Shown piece after piece: positions 39,791-49,626 of a stretch of 64,000 nucleotides of DNA (within the stretch, counting starts at the first letter, position 1; every line of letters starts with the position of its first letter). A program made the translations under genes and the position numbers. The notes under the pieces were generated by a model that had not been told where the DNA came from, did not search any database, and was given only the letters and a program-made list of their open reading frames with translations. The DNA is from Acinetobacter baumannii (GTDB taxonomy: Bacteria; Pseudomonadota; Gammaproteobacteria; Pseudomonadales; Moraxellaceae): positions 930,001 to 994,000 of the forward strand of contig NZ_CP046654.1 of NCBI RefSeq assembly GCF_009759685.1, read 5' to 3'.

Positions 39791-40339
39791 TTAATAATCT
39801 ACGCCCCAATTGACGTAAATGCGACCAGCTTCAAGATCAACGCGTTGCACCACATCTTTATGCCACGGGATCATGCGTTCTTCTGAATCAATGCTGTCTG
39901 GTGTAGCGCGTACAACCATCACATCATTGGCTCCAGTTTCAAACAACTCATGAATTTGCCCCAAGTTCACTTCCTGTTCGTCGTCATCAAGACCTAACAC
40001 TGTTAAGCCTTTCAAATCTGACCAGTAGTACTCATCTACATCTGCTTTCGGCAGTTGAGATTTAGCAATCCAGATATTAGCGCCAACCAAGCTTTCTGCT
40101 CCTGTGCGATCACTCACACCTTTTAGAGCAACAACCAGGCCTTTGCCATGTGGTTTCCAACGTTTTACATCAACGATTTGCCAACCGGCCTTGGTCTCGA
40201 TGTACCAAGGCAAGTAGTCAAACATATTGCTCATGGGTTCTGTATTGGAATACACCCAGAGCCACCCATTTAATCCATAAGCTGAACGTAACTGTCCAAT
40301 CTGAATACGATCTTCGGGAACATTCTGTGTTGGTGTCAT
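39791..40339 (-). CDS. rimM: 16S rRNA processing protein RimM
   Basis: 182 residues. The N-terminal beta barrel (IQIGQLRSAYGLNGWLWVYS) is followed by a PRC-barrel domain (YYWSDLKGLTVLGLDDDEQ, IPWHKDVVQRVDLEAGRIYV). It helps mature the 3' major (head) domain of the 30S subunit through contact with S19. A TAGGTAG site precedes the ATG. It lies 19 bases after rpsP. Confidence 0.96.
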   Translation of the reverse strand: MTPTQNVPEDRIQIGQLRSAYGLNGWLWVYSNTEPMSNMFDYLPWYIETKAGWQIVDVKRWKPHGKGLVVALKGVSDRTGAESLVGANIWIAKSQLPKADVDEYYWSDLKGLTVLGLDDDEQEVNLGQIHELFETGANDVMVVRATPDSIDSEERMIPWHKDVVQRVDLEAGRIYVNWGVDY

Positions 40340-40358
40340 GGGCTACCTACTACAATAA

Positions 40359-40610
40359 TTATGCAGTAGCTTTTTTAGCTTGAGCAGCCAAAGAAGCAAC
40401 ACGTTCAGAAGGTTGAGCACCTTGAGAAACCCAGTGAGCAAAACGGTCTGCATCTAAACGAAGTTTTTCTGCTTGACCTTGTGCAGTTGGGTTAAAGAAA
40501 CCGATACGCTCGATGAAACGACCATCACGTGCATTGCGGCTATCAGTCACAACGATTTGATAGAATGGACGTTTTTTTGCGCCGCCACGTGCTAAACGAA
40601 TAACAACCAT
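40359..40610 (-). CDS. rpsP: 30S ribosomal protein S16
   Basis: 83 residues from the ATG at 40610 ([20 protein letters not shown]), with AAGG 8 bases upstream. Blocks [20 protein letters not shown] and [20 protein letters not shown] are standard S16. It is the first gene of the operon; its promoter must lie in 40611-40756. Confidence 0.97.
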   Translation of the reverse strand: MVVIRLARGGAKKRPFYQIVVTDSRNARDGRFIERIGFFNPTAQGQAEKLRLDADRFAHWVSQGAQPSERVASLAAQAKKATA

Positions 40611-40756
40611 GATAAAAGCCTTATAATTCTTACGGATTATCCCTGCGCCGACCATCGGCAACACTTCAAACCCCTTTCATAGAGGGCGACATTCTACGTG
40701 ATTTTCACCCTGAAAGAAAGATTAAATTTTGAGTTATCCGCAGTTTTGAATTTAAA

Positions 40757-41182
40757 TTACTCTGTCCAACTTGATGAAGCCGATAGTGCACAATCTGTAG
40801 CACCTTTTGCCCAAAATTTTTGCCCTTGATCATTTAAGCAAATAATTCCATCACCAGCTTGTGAAGTATTAGCGATTGGTGTTGCCGTAAGCACCCATGT
40901 CGAATCGTTTAAAGTAGTAAAAGCTAAAGTATATAAAGCTTTGCCCTGAAGAGGACTCACATTAGAACCATAAATCGACTGTATGGTCGCATTCGACGAA
41001 TAACGATTGTGAACTACTTTTTCTGATTCTAATGTTTGGGCAATATTCATCATTTCGGATTGAACAGCTGTACGATGCCCTTTACGTAAATATTGCAAAT
41101 ATGAAGGTGTCGCTATAGCTGCTAAAATTGCAATTATCGCTACTACAATCATGATTTCTATTAAAGTAAAACCATTCTTCAT
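40757..41182 (-). CDS. Type IV pilin-like protein (PilE/ComE type)
   Basis: 141 residues from the ATG at 41182, which overlaps the stop of the previous pilin by ATGA. The prepilin site is MKNG|FTLIEIMIVVAIIAILAAI with Glu at +5. The mature domain has two Cys (GIICLND, TDCALS) and the motif HNRYSSNATI usual in PilE-like minor pilins. It should be processed by PilD and join the tip or the fibre. It is the last gene of the minor pilin operon. The names comE and pilE are both used for such genes in Acinetobacter. Confidence 0.85.
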   Translation of the reverse strand: MKNGFTLIEIMIVVAIIAILAAIATPSYLQYLRKGHRTAVQSEMMNIAQTLESEKVVHNRYSSNATIQSIYGSNVSPLQGKALYTLAFTTLNDSTWVLTATPIANTSQAGDGIICLNDQGQKFWAKGATDCALSASSSWTE

Positions 41183-41661
41183 TGCCAATTCTCACTATTT
41201 GTTTCACATACATTGCAAGTGACTGTTCCACCACAGTCATTATCAACAGCCGTAGCTGTTAAACTTTGACAACGCAAACCTGAATTCTTAGCAATAAAAT
41301 TAAAGTTTCTTGAATCTGTAGTTGTCGCTTTAATGACCCATGTTTGTCCATTTGCAGCAGCATTCGTCAATAAATTTCCTGTCGTCGTATCATCAGTAAT
41401 CTGAATCGTATATCCCCCGCGAGGTAGGGTTATAGAGGTTGTGGTAAACCCCCTATAAGTAAAATTTCTTGATTTATGCTGTTCCAATTGTTCAGCTAAT
41501 TTCAAAATTTCACTTTTAGCCGCAGATGCAGTAGCTCTACGGCTATAACTTTGATATGAAGGGATAGCAATTGAAGCAAAAATAGCAACGATAACAATCA
41601 CGACCATAAGCTCAATCAAGGTAACCCCTTGATTGAACCGTAGAATAGAGTACTTATTCAT
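41179..41661 (-). CDS. pilE: Type IV pilin-like protein (PilE type)
   Basis: 160 residues. The prepilin site is RFNQG|VTLIELMVVIVIVAIFASI, so +1 is Val and not the usual Phe, while Glu at +5 is kept. The mature domain has four Cys near the C terminus (LRCQS, DNDCGG, VTCNVCET). It follows pilY1 by 12 bases and overlaps the next pilin by 4. It should act as a minor pilin primed with PilY1 for pilus assembly. Confidence 0.83.
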   Translation of the reverse strand: MNKYSILRFNQGVTLIELMVVIVIVAIFASIAIPSYQSYSRRATASAAKSEILKLAEQLEQHKSRNFTYRGFTTTSITLPRGGYTIQITDDTTTGNLLTNAAANGQTWVIKATTTDSRNFNFIAKNSGLRCQSLTATAVDNDCGGTVTCNVCETNSENWQ

Positions 41662-41673
41662 AAGCTGTTCCTT

Positions 41674-44600
41674 CTAGCGATAGCGCTCATACCAGCGCAC
41701 AGGAAGTAAATGACTTGTACATTGCCACTCACCTGTTCCGTTCTCGTTTCCAGACAGCTGTAATTTCCCACAACTATTAGTCACAGGAGGTTCATCTCTT
41801 TTTGGAACAAATGTGATATTACGAATACCTGCACCAATGACATTTGTATTACATTCAGAGACTCCAGCTGGACAGTTACTACCAGTTTTTGTTTGAAACC
41901 CGCTCGGGTTTTCTTTATTTGAATTAATGGTTCCATCCGGATTAAGACAAGCACCAAATGGTAAACAATAAGTTTGTCGGTCTGTTTCTCCCACAACACG
42001 AGGTAGACAAGGATCTGCCGCAACAATTCCCGTTCCTTGAGGGTCATAAACTGGAATAATTAAATTACCCGTAATTGCCATTGGTTCCTCAAAAGCTTTG
42101 AGTCCTCCTTTAATACGAAAACTATTATTAGCTTTTTCTGTACCATCGCTCGTACTAGAAAGCGAGCGATACCAACCACCTTTACCTACTCCTGTAGTGG
42201 GGAAGAAAATTTGAGCTACTCTTGTTTCACCTGTTCTTAGAATTTGTGGATTTTTTCTTAAGCCTGTCCGTGTAATATCTTTTGTTTCAAGCTGATTATC
42301 AGTTAAAGACATTAAGTTCTTTTTAACAAAGTCTTTATCAATAATTCCATATACATTATTTACAGGACGTCCACTTAATGCACTTGCAGGCGTCATACCT
42401 TCACGACCTGTGAGTGGGTAAACGTCTAAAGGTGTACTACGGTCTCCTGATGCAATACCTACTGTAATAAAAGTGTGAATTCCATAATCGTGGATCGTTA
42501 CTGTTGGAGGCTCATAAAAACGAGGAGCATTCCCACCTGTATAATCATTTGTGCCATCATAAGTTGAATCATTTGTTGCTAAATTCGCTAAACGCACAAC
42601 TCTGACACCAAAACTGCTATAGGTCGAATTGGTTTTTGTCTGATTATTATTAAGGTCCACGCGAAAAATTTGTCCGCCTAAATCTCCAAAATATAGATGG
42701 TCGACTAAGCCATCAGCATCACGGTCTAAAGTACTAATACGGCTAACAATACTATGCTTCATATTGGCGTTATCAGTATTAGAACCTGTATCACTTGTCC
42801 ACCACAAACGCTGACCAGTTTTTGCGTCAATAATATAGACAGCATTTCCTTTTGCTTTTCCATTGGTAAAGCAAGCGTCAGTCAACGTAATATTTGGTTT
42901 TTCATAACACTGATCATAACCACCGCCAACAATCAGGACGCGTCTAATAGAACCGTTATAACGGATGTTCGCGAGTACGGGTTTAGACCAGCTTTGACCC
43001 ATACGGCTATAGTCAGTCTGGTCTGCCCCTATTCTAAAAAGCAGTTTCGGTGAAGTAGGGCTTAATACATCTAGTCCGTAGTAGCTACTTCCTCCCATAC
43101 GCATGCCGCCATAAATATTCATTTGCTTTGCAGTTACTTTTGATACTGCCGAGCTACCACTTCCTACTGTAGTAATATTATAGGCTGGATCAGATACCCA
43201 AGCTCCGTCCATACCATGAGCGGGAGCTGAAGCATCACTTTGACCAACAACTAAAGCTTTGGAAGCAACTGAATCATTTAAAATATCTGCAGGAACAAAG
43301 ACCATTTGCTCAATACCAGATGAAGCATCCACAATATGTAATCCGCCTTCCATAGTTCCATAGAGGATGGATTGTTCTCGGGCAGATGTTAAATTCCCAT
43401 TATCATCTAGTGTTCCATTGTAGGTTAGTTGAACCGGTAAAGAGTGAATACTTCCCCCCATCGATAAATAAGGTTCATTCGATGTAACCAAAGATGAAGG
43501 CAGAGTTGTTGCATTAATATCTGTTGAATAACCTAAATAATTTAATATTTTTAATTTCAAGCTTATAGGAAAAGCTTTTAAAATATTTTGTCCAGTTGAT
43601 GGATCAAATTTACCTAAAACATAACTTGCTGTATTAGCCACCGTATCAAAAGGATTAGTTCCTTCTGGTGGAGCAGCTGGAATTTTTAGCAAATTAGTTC
43701 CAGAAGTTGAAATTTTCGTTAAGCTACCATCTGCTGCAACGGCGGAAACATCAGTAAATAAGTTGCGGATTTTACTTTGTACTGCGTAATAATATTTTGT
43801 GATATTTCCTTCTGCATCACGTGTTTCAGGTTGTCCAGCAATGGGTAAAGGCACATTCGCATATGAACCACCTAAAAAGACTTTGCCTCCGTCAGTATAA
43901 GTAGAGCTATTCCAATAATCCTTTGTTCCAGTCCTAAAAGCCCCACTTGCATTGTAGACTAATCCGCCAGAATTGGCCTCAAAAGCACCTGCATTCGCTC
44001 CAGATAAAACAACATGATATTTCTTTAAATTTCCACGCCATGTTAAGTACGTGTTAGCTGGATTTGGCTCAAAAGCTCGTAAATAACCATATTCCTGTAA
44101 ATTTTTGGGATTCAATGCATCATATGGAACTGAGATAGCACCTGTGGTTAAGGGTTCTAAAGGAACTTTATCTAAATTATTAATAAATGCGATAACGCTG
44201 TCTGTTACGCCTTGTGAACTCTGAGTAGGGAAAAAACCACCATTCCCATAACCTGGTGCAGCTACCGCATTTGTAGATTGATTCGGTGAACACGCATCAT
44301 CTCCTTTTCGGTCAGACTGGGTTCTCGAACTTAAACGGCAGGCATTTTTTACATCAGAAGAACTCAAACTAGAAAAGTCACTACCAAAACCGACAAATGC
44401 TGTTTGAATAGAAACTCCGGCAGGGTTCTTTGTTTTATCAAATAATCTTTTTGCAAACTCCCCCATACAAGCCCAACCAGAGTCTGCCGTAGTGTTAGAT
44501 AAACCTCCAGAACAATTAAAATCAGCTCCAAAAGTACTACCTAAAGCAGTCGACATGACACTTGCCGAACGTGTATTTGTTGTATTGTTCGGTTCGCCAT

Positions 44601-45540
44601 CCGATAAGAAGTAAATACCTTGCCCATCACAACTCTGGCGATTCGCTACTGCAGGTAAAGGTGACTGATACACTGCATTGGAGTTAGTAGCATTTCGGTC
44701 TACAACAATATTCGGATTGCTAGCTGTATCGTTTGATTTAGATTTTGGAATACCGCTATCTGCATTTGCTACAGCATAATTAAAAGTGGTGTAGTAATAA
44801 GTATAGTAATAAGTCCAGTCAGATGAAGTATCATAAGCAGTAGCATTATCCACACCTGGATTATTTGTTGACCAGCTACTCCAATAACTATTTGAACGAC
44901 AAGGTTGCCATAGGTTGGCTGTATCAATTTGCGAATCACGGTAATTAGTACAATATGAATATTCAGTTCTATTATCAGATCTTCTTACACGTTTGATATA
45001 ACTATCTTTACGAATAGCATAATTCGTCTCTGAATATGTGGTTGTCCCCATTAAGTAAGCAGCTGCTTCAGCATAAGCGTGGGCTGAAGGTGTTGAGCCT
45101 CCCGCAGTTAAATTAGCAACAGCTTGTTTTAATTTATAACGTTGTGAGCCTACCGTATTTAAAGTACTTGCATCACCTAAAGGAGCAGCAGCCACTAAAA
45201 TTTGTCCACTTCGGCTGTCACCATTTGCCGAGAAATTTCCTAAACCTACTCGCGTATCATTTAAGACAGGGTTATTGCTAGCCAAAAAAGCATTCATACC
45301 ATTTTTAAGCATGGCTAAGCGGTTTTCACCATAACTATTGTTGGTCATACTTCCTGATGTATCCAACATCATCACAATTGTTTTTTTACCTGCTGTAGGT
45401 GAGGCATAAATTTGTAAATCACTTGCTTGCACCACAGAGCTTGTCATTAGCCATGTGAATATCATTGAGCTTGAATAGACGGCATACCACAAATTATTTG
45501 GCTTAAAATTCTTCAATTTTAGTTTCATGATATTCCCCAT
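41674..45540 (-). CDS. pilY1: Type IV pilus tip adhesin/assembly protein PilY1
   Basis: 1,288 residues; an ATG at 45528 with GGGGA just upstream is an equally good start. A signal-like segment (SMIFTWLMTSSVVQA) precedes a von Willebrand A-like domain with the MIDAS motif MLDTSGSMTNN at about residue 60. The C-terminal half is the PilY beta propeller; a calcium loop of the type DRDADGLVDHLYFGD starts at about residue 939. PilY1 sits at the pilus tip, aids extension, adhesion and DNA uptake; ComC in A. baylyi is the same family. The start overlaps the pilX stop by one base. It is somewhat longer than P. aeruginosa PilY1. Confidence 0.93.
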   Translation of the reverse strand: MGNIMKLKLKNFKPNNLWYAVYSSSMIFTWLMTSSVVQASDLQIYASPTAGKKTIVMMLDTSGSMTNNSYGENRLAMLKNGMNAFLASNNPVLNDTRVGLGNFSANGDSRSGQILVAAAPLGDASTLNTVGSQRYKLKQAVANLTAGGSTPSAHAYAEAAAYLMGTTTYSETNYAIRKDSYIKRVRRSDNRTEYSYCTNYRDSQIDTANLWQPCRSNSYWSSWSTNNPGVDNATAYDTSSDWTYYYTYYYTTFNYAVANADSGIPKSKSNDTASNPNIVVDRNATNSNAVYQSPLPAVANRQSCDGQGIYFLSDGEPNNTTNTRSASVMSTALGSTFGADFNCSGGLSNTTADSGWACMGEFAKRLFDKTKNPAGVSIQTAFVGFGSDFSSLSSSDVKNACRLSSRTQSDRKGDDACSPNQSTNAVAAPGYGNGGFFPTQSSQGVTDSVIAFINNLDKVPLEPLTTGAISVPYDALNPKNLQEYGYLRAFEPNPANTYLTWRGNLKKYHVVLSGANAGAFEANSGGLVYNASGAFRTGTKDYWNSSTYTDGGKVFLGGSYANVPLPIAGQPETRDAEGNITKYYYAVQSKIRNLFTDVSAVAADGSLTKISTSGTNLLKIPAAPPEGTNPFDTVANTASYVLGKFDPSTGQNILKAFPISLKLKILNYLGYSTDINATTLPSSLVTSNEPYLSMGGSIHSLPVQLTYNGTLDDNGNLTSAREQSILYGTMEGGLHIVDASSGIEQMVFVPADILNDSVASKALVVGQSDASAPAHGMDGAWVSDPAYNITTVGSGSSAVSKVTAKQMNIYGGMRMGGSSYYGLDVLSPTSPKLLFRIGADQTDYSRMGQSWSKPVLANIRYNGSIRRVLIVGGGYDQCYEKPNITLTDACFTNGKAKGNAVYIIDAKTGQRLWWTSDTGSNTDNANMKHSIVSRISTLDRDADGLVDHLYFGDLGGQIFRVDLNNNQTKTNSTYSSFGVRVVRLANLATNDSTYDGTNDYTGGNAPRFYEPPTVTIHDYGIHTFITVGIASGDRSTPLDVYPLTGREGMTPASALSGRPVNNVYGIIDKDFVKKNLMSLTDNQLETKDITRTGLRKNPQILRTGETRVAQIFFPTTGVGKGGWYRSLSSTSDGTEKANNSFRIKGGLKAFEEPMAITGNLIIPVYDPQGTGIVAADPCLPRVVGETDRQTYCLPFGACLNPDGTINSNKENPSGFQTKTGSNCPAGVSECNTNVIGAGIRNITFVPKRDEPPVTNSCGKLQLSGNENGTGEWQCTSHLLPVRWYERYR

Positions 45541-46358
45541 TATGAACCTGGTGCCGTGATTTCAGTCAGCTTATTGGTATAGTTAAATTCTTGAACTTGA
45601 GTACTAAAAGGTACGTTATGGTTTGCCAAACAATCAGCTAGAGTTTGCTTATCCGTTAATGCACTATCAAAGTTGTCACTAATTTTTGCGGAACTCGTAC
45701 TTAAGCAATCAGATTGCAGAGTTTCTAAAGAAGTTGATGCATAAGCAGGTAAAAACGCTGTTGTAATAACCCGAATACGTTGCGTAGATAGCATACTTTT
45801 AGGAAGTTGGGTTCCTTCGGAAAGATTTATGTCCCGAGGTAGATTTGAACCCGGAATATCAGGCATGGCATCGGTTGGGATACTGACAGCAACTTGAGTA
45901 ACTACCGCTTGACGATTACTTCCATAGTCACTTGTTAAATCGCAGAAACCTGCTACTCCACCGTCTTCAACCACAGCATTATTGGCGCTGCCAGCCCGAA
46001 GCAAACTTGCTCCCCGAGTTTGAGCAAAACTTACAGATGTAGAGGTTGGTTTATAGCAAAAGTTATATTCCGCACCAGGGTTACTTTCATGTGCTTTAAG
46101 TGCTGCACCAATCACATTGGTAATATTTGTCAATGTGGTTGGGTTCATCTGTACAATAAGCTCTAACGGAGTATCTGAAGATTGAAAGTTTAATTGGCCA
46201 ACTTGGCTATTAGTTGCAACTTTTAGAGAAACAATCGCTACTCTTATTGCCAAAACCCCGACAGAAATAACAATCAATAAAATAATAAGTACAACAATAA
46301 GTGTGGCACCCGTTTCCTTAGATCGACCTTTAATATTTTTATAATTTAAATGGGTCAT
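45540..46358 (-). CDS. pilX: Type IV minor pilin PilX
   Basis: 272 residues. The leader ends ETG and the mature chain begins ATLIVVLIILLIVISVGV, with no Glu at +5, as is typical of the PilX/GspK group at the tip of the pseudopilus. A soluble domain of about 230 residues follows with several Cys. The start overlaps pilW (ATGA) and the stop overlaps pilY1. Confidence 0.88.
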   Translation of the reverse strand: MTHLNYKNIKGRSKETGATLIVVLIILLIVISVGVLAIRVAIVSLKVATNSQVGQLNFQSSDTPLELIVQMNPTTLTNITNVIGAALKAHESNPGAEYNFCYKPTSTSVSFAQTRGASLLRAGSANNAVVEDGGVAGFCDLTSDYGSNRQAVVTQVAVSIPTDAMPDIPGSNLPRDINLSEGTQLPKSMLSTQRIRVITTAFLPAYASTSLETLQSDCLSTSSAKISDNFDSALTDKQTLADCLANHNVPFSTQVQEFNYTNKLTEITAPGS

Positions 46359-47356
46359 ATTGTTTCCCCCATTGCATTGCGTAAAGCAATTGTCACGCTA
46401 TATACGCGTCGCAAAAAGCGAGTTCTGTTATCGGCAGCATGCACATTCTGATCTAGCATAAGAAAAAACTGATTAGGGTCTATTGCCTTATTTTGAGCAT
46501 TATTTGTAGAACGGGCTAATACCGATATTTGTATTGACAGAATTCTTGGAGCAGCCACAGCTGGACTCGCATCTCGAGCAGCTTGTGCAGCCACCCGATA
46601 CTGAGGAATTGTGTAATAAGCAAAATTACCAGCTGCGTTTTTCGCACCTAATAAGACATGAAAATGGTCAATACGAGGCAGTATAATTTGCCCTGCATCT
46701 CCTAATCCATTAACGATATCAGGTTGAGCTGTAGCACTAACCGCAGGGGTATTCGCATCACATGCAAGTGCATAATCCTGTTGAGAACTACCATTATTAT
46801 CAACACGTAAAAAATACCGTTGAACTATTAGGTCCCCCGCTAACACATTCACACCTTCACAATTAGTCATATTGGTCGGGGCAATGAATTGAATAGTTAG
46901 TTGATCGCTTTGTACTTCAGCATTTGAACTATTCTGTATATTTGAAAGACCTTTCCAGTGGTTATTCACTGTACTTACCGTATCACCTGCACCACGGCTT
47001 AATAACGCTTCCGGAATATAAGTATTTGTATCAACTTTTGGAATAAAATTAATATTGTTGGCATTTGTTGCTGTTGAACCTGTTAATACAATACCTCCCC
47101 AAGGCGTTGTATCTGTTAATTGTGGATTTACAACATTTCCATAATTTAGAAGCCGTATATCACGTGCCATATATTCCAAACCAAAAATACCGCTGTCCTG
47201 AATTTCAGCATTGGCCTTTTGCAATCGGCTGGATAAAAGCCCTCCAATAAATAGCTGTGTTGCAGCAGCCACTAATATTAGGCCTAAAGCTAAGGCGACT
47301 ATAAGTTCAATCAAGGTAAAACCTTGTTCTTTATTAGAAATAAATGATTGAGCCAT
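46355..47356 (-). CDS. pilW: Type IV minor pilin PilW
   Basis: 333 residues. Prepilin site NKEQG|FTLIELIVALALGLILVAAATQ with Glu at +5. The long C-terminal domain contains GIFGLEYMARDIRLLNYGN, common in PilW, and two Cys pairs. It forms the initiation complex with FimU, PilV and PilX. The ATG directly follows the pilV stop. Confidence 0.9.
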   Translation of the reverse strand: MAQSFISNKEQGFTLIELIVALALGLILVAAATQLFIGGLLSSRLQKANAEIQDSGIFGLEYMARDIRLLNYGNVVNPQLTDTTPWGGIVLTGSTATNANNINFIPKVDTNTYIPEALLSRGAGDTVSTVNNHWKGLSNIQNSSNAEVQSDQLTIQFIAPTNMTNCEGVNVLAGDLIVQRYFLRVDNNGSSQQDYALACDANTPAVSATAQPDIVNGLGDAGQIILPRIDHFHVLLGAKNAAGNFAYYTIPQYRVAAQAARDASPAVAAPRILSIQISVLARSTNNAQNKAIDPNQFFLMLDQNVHAADNRTRFLRRVYSVTIALRNAMGETI

Positions 47357-47911
47357 TTAATATGCCTCCATCATTAAGCAAGTTGAATTATTCACGTAAA
47401 CACCGTTATTACTCATACAACTTGAAACATCCACACTAGTATTTGTTCCATTTGTAGTAATCACTGGCGCAGTTTTACCCCAAAAGACAAATAGGCACTG
47501 GCGTTGTTGCACCATTGTATTTGTAACGCCAGGGCAATTTGACATCGTAATTCTCATACCCAGTTGATTAGCATTTCTAGCTGCTTGATAGGCATCAAAT
47601 TGAGCAAGTTGGGAGGCAGTACATAGAGAGTTAAAACATGACGTGGGTGCAGGAGTATCAGATGTATAGTTGCTATAACTACGCACAAATGTAGGATACT
47701 GGCTAGCTTGAGTACTATTTGTACGGATATTTTCTGCTAATCCCCTCATCACTAGAATGGCTTGAGATTTACTTAATGCTTCTGAAGATGCATCCATAGC
47801 TCTTAGCTGCAAGGCAACATAACCTAAAACTCCAATAGCAAGTAAAATTAAGGCAACCAAAACTTCGAGTAAGCCCACCCCAGCTTGGGCTTTTTGCTTA
47901 TAGTGATGCAT
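47357..47911 (-). CDS. pilV: Type IV minor pilin PilV
   Basis: 184 residues from the ATG at 47911, which overlaps the fimU stop by one base (TAATG) and has GAGGAG upstream. Prepilin site KAQAG|VGLLEVLVALILLAIGVLG with Val at +1 and Glu at +5. The mature part has Cys residues in TSCFNSLCTASQ and near SSCMSNN. It belongs to the PilV/GspI group. Confidence 0.9.
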   Translation of the reverse strand: MHHYKQKAQAGVGLLEVLVALILLAIGVLGYVALQLRAMDASSEALSKSQAILVMRGLAENIRTNSTQASQYPTFVRSYSNYTSDTPAPTSCFNSLCTASQLAQFDAYQAARNANQLGMRITMSNCPGVTNTMVQQRQCLFVFWGKTAPVITTNGTNTSVDVSSCMSNNGVYVNNSTCLMMEAY

Positions 47912-48384
47912 TAACAAGTCTCCTCGGCCTTAAAAACTAAAGTGCCAAGCTTGGTCAAAATAATGACTTTCTTTTTATTTATTCTAGAATTACAAATAGA
48001 TAAAAGCGTATCTTGAGTTATATTTGCCACTACTCCATTTGCATTAAAAGCTAAAGTGGTAGTCGTTAAAGAACTTTGCGTACCATCAGCGGCTATATTT
48101 TTTAGCTCAAGAGTATTATTAGAAGCTGTCTTCCAATTTAATGAAGTGGGTGTATTTGAAGCTGTTGAGTTCAAGTTAACAGAAACATTCTGACGACCTA
48201 AAATTGCCTGACTTTTCGCTTCTGATAAAGTGTTGATTAAGTCTCTTTGATTAGCATCTAAACGTTTACTTTCTAATAAATTTGACATTGATGGCGCAGC
48301 CATCAGTGCAATAATAGCCATGACTGCAATCGTCACCATTAGCTCGACCAAGGTGAACCCTTCTTGTGGAATAATTCCCCTCAT
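47911..48384 (-). CDS. fimU: Type IV minor pilin FimU (GspH/FimT family)
   Basis: 157 residues, first gene of the minor pilin operon. Prepilin site IPQEG|FTLVELMVTIAVMAIIALM with Glu at +5. The C-terminal GspH-like domain has TTTLAFNANGVVANI and two Cys (SICNSR and the last residue). The upstream region to 48477 should carry the operon promoter. Confidence 0.9.
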   Translation of the reverse strand: MRGIIPQEGFTLVELMVTIAVMAIIALMAAPSMSNLLESKRLDANQRDLINTLSEAKSQAILGRQNVSVNLNSTASNTPTSLNWKTASNNTLELKNIAADGTQSSLTTTTLAFNANGVVANITQDTLLSICNSRINKKKVIILTKLGTLVFKAEETC

Positions 48385-48477
48385 CCCCAGAACCCCAAAT
48401 AAAACTAAAATTTTTTATTTCTTATTTAAATTTTACTTTTACAAACTACAAAACAAATACAAAACAGACAAAGGGTA

Positions 48478-48516
48478 TAAAAAAACAGATAACTGTCATG
48501 TTAACAATTATCTGTT
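48478..48516 (-). terminator. ispH terminator
   Basis: A 9-bp stem AACAGATAA/TTATCTGTT with a loop of 15 bases is followed by T7 on the minus strand, 38 bases after the ispH stop. It separates ispH from the pilin operon. Confidence 0.8.
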
Positions 48517-48553
48517 TAACTATTTAAAATCAGTATGTTAAATAAGTCACATT

Positions 48554-49504
48554 TTATGCCTGGGTCACATGAATACGTAATTCTTTAGGAAGACTAAAAG
48601 TAATATTTTCCTCACGTCCTTCTAATTCTTTAGGCGCCTGAGCTCCCCAATCTTGTAAACGTTGAATCACTTGCTTAATTAAAATTTCTGGGGCTGAAGC
48701 TCCTGCTGTAACACCAATTTTACAAGTATCATTGAACCATGATTGTTCAAGTTGATCTGCATTATCTACTAGATAAGCAGCTTTCCCCATACGCTCAGCA
48801 AGCTCACGTAAACGATTCGAATTTGACGAGTTAGGCGAGCCAACAACCAGCACAACATCACATTTTTCAGCTAAGTCACGTACTGCATCTTGTCTATTTT
48901 GAGTTGCATAACAGATGTCATCTTTACGCGGACCTTGAATATTCGGGAATTTTGCACGCAAAGCATCAATCACTTTTGCTGTATCATCAATAGATAAGGT
49001 CGTTTGCGTAACAAATGCTAATTTTTCCGGATGTCTAACCTCAAGTGCTGCCACATCAGCCTCATCTTCAACCAGATAAATATCGCCACCTTTTAATTTG
49101 TCATATTGTCCCATCGTACCTTCAACTTCTGGGTGTCCTTCATGACCAATTAAAATAGCTTCTGTCCCTTCGCGAGCATATTTAGTTACTTCAATATGTA
49201 CTTTAGTCACCAATGGACAAGTCGCATCAAATACTTTTAAGCCTCGACGCTCTGCTTCTTGCTGAACTGCTTTTGAAACACCGTGCGCACTGAAAATTAC
49301 AATAGAATCATCTGGCACTTGGTCCAGCTCATCAACGAAAACAGCCCCTCTTTGGCGTAAGTCATCTACCACAAATTTATTGTGTACAACTTCATGACGT
49401 ACATAAATAGGAGGATTAAAACATTCCAAAGCCCGATTGACGATTGCTATGGCTCGATCAACACCGGCACAAAAACCACGCGGATTAGCTAACACAATTT
49501 CCAT
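48554..49504 (-). CDS. ispH: 4-Hydroxy-3-methylbut-2-enyl diphosphate reductase
   Basis: 316 residues, typical length. It makes IPP and DMAPP in the last step of the MEP pathway, using a [4Fe-4S] cluster. The three Cys ligands are in [12 protein letters not shown] (Cys12), [13 protein letters not shown] and [11 protein letters not shown]. It is divergent from gmk, with 122 bases between the two starts. Confidence 0.96.
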   Translation of the reverse strand: MEIVLANPRGFCAGVDRAIAIVNRALECFNPPIYVRHEVVHNKFVVDDLRQRGAVFVDELDQVPDDSIVIFSAHGVSKAVQQEAERRGLKVFDATCPLVTKVHIEVTKYAREGTEAILIGHEGHPEVEGTMGQYDKLKGGDIYLVEDEADVAALEVRHPEKLAFVTQTTLSIDDTAKVIDALRAKFPNIQGPRKDDICYATQNRQDAVRDLAEKCDVVLVVGSPNSSNSNRLRELAERMGKAAYLVDNADQLEQSWFNDTCKIGVTAGASAPEILIKQVIQRLQDWGAQAPKELEGREENITFSLPKELRIHVTQA

Positions 49505-49626
49505 AACAGCCTCAAAATTAATAAAACAGGGGAACTTCTCGTAAATATTTGCAGTTAAAACTATTCAGTTTAAACGCACGGTACACTACAATAGCGAAGA
49601 TATTTTATCATATCAGGAAAAATATC

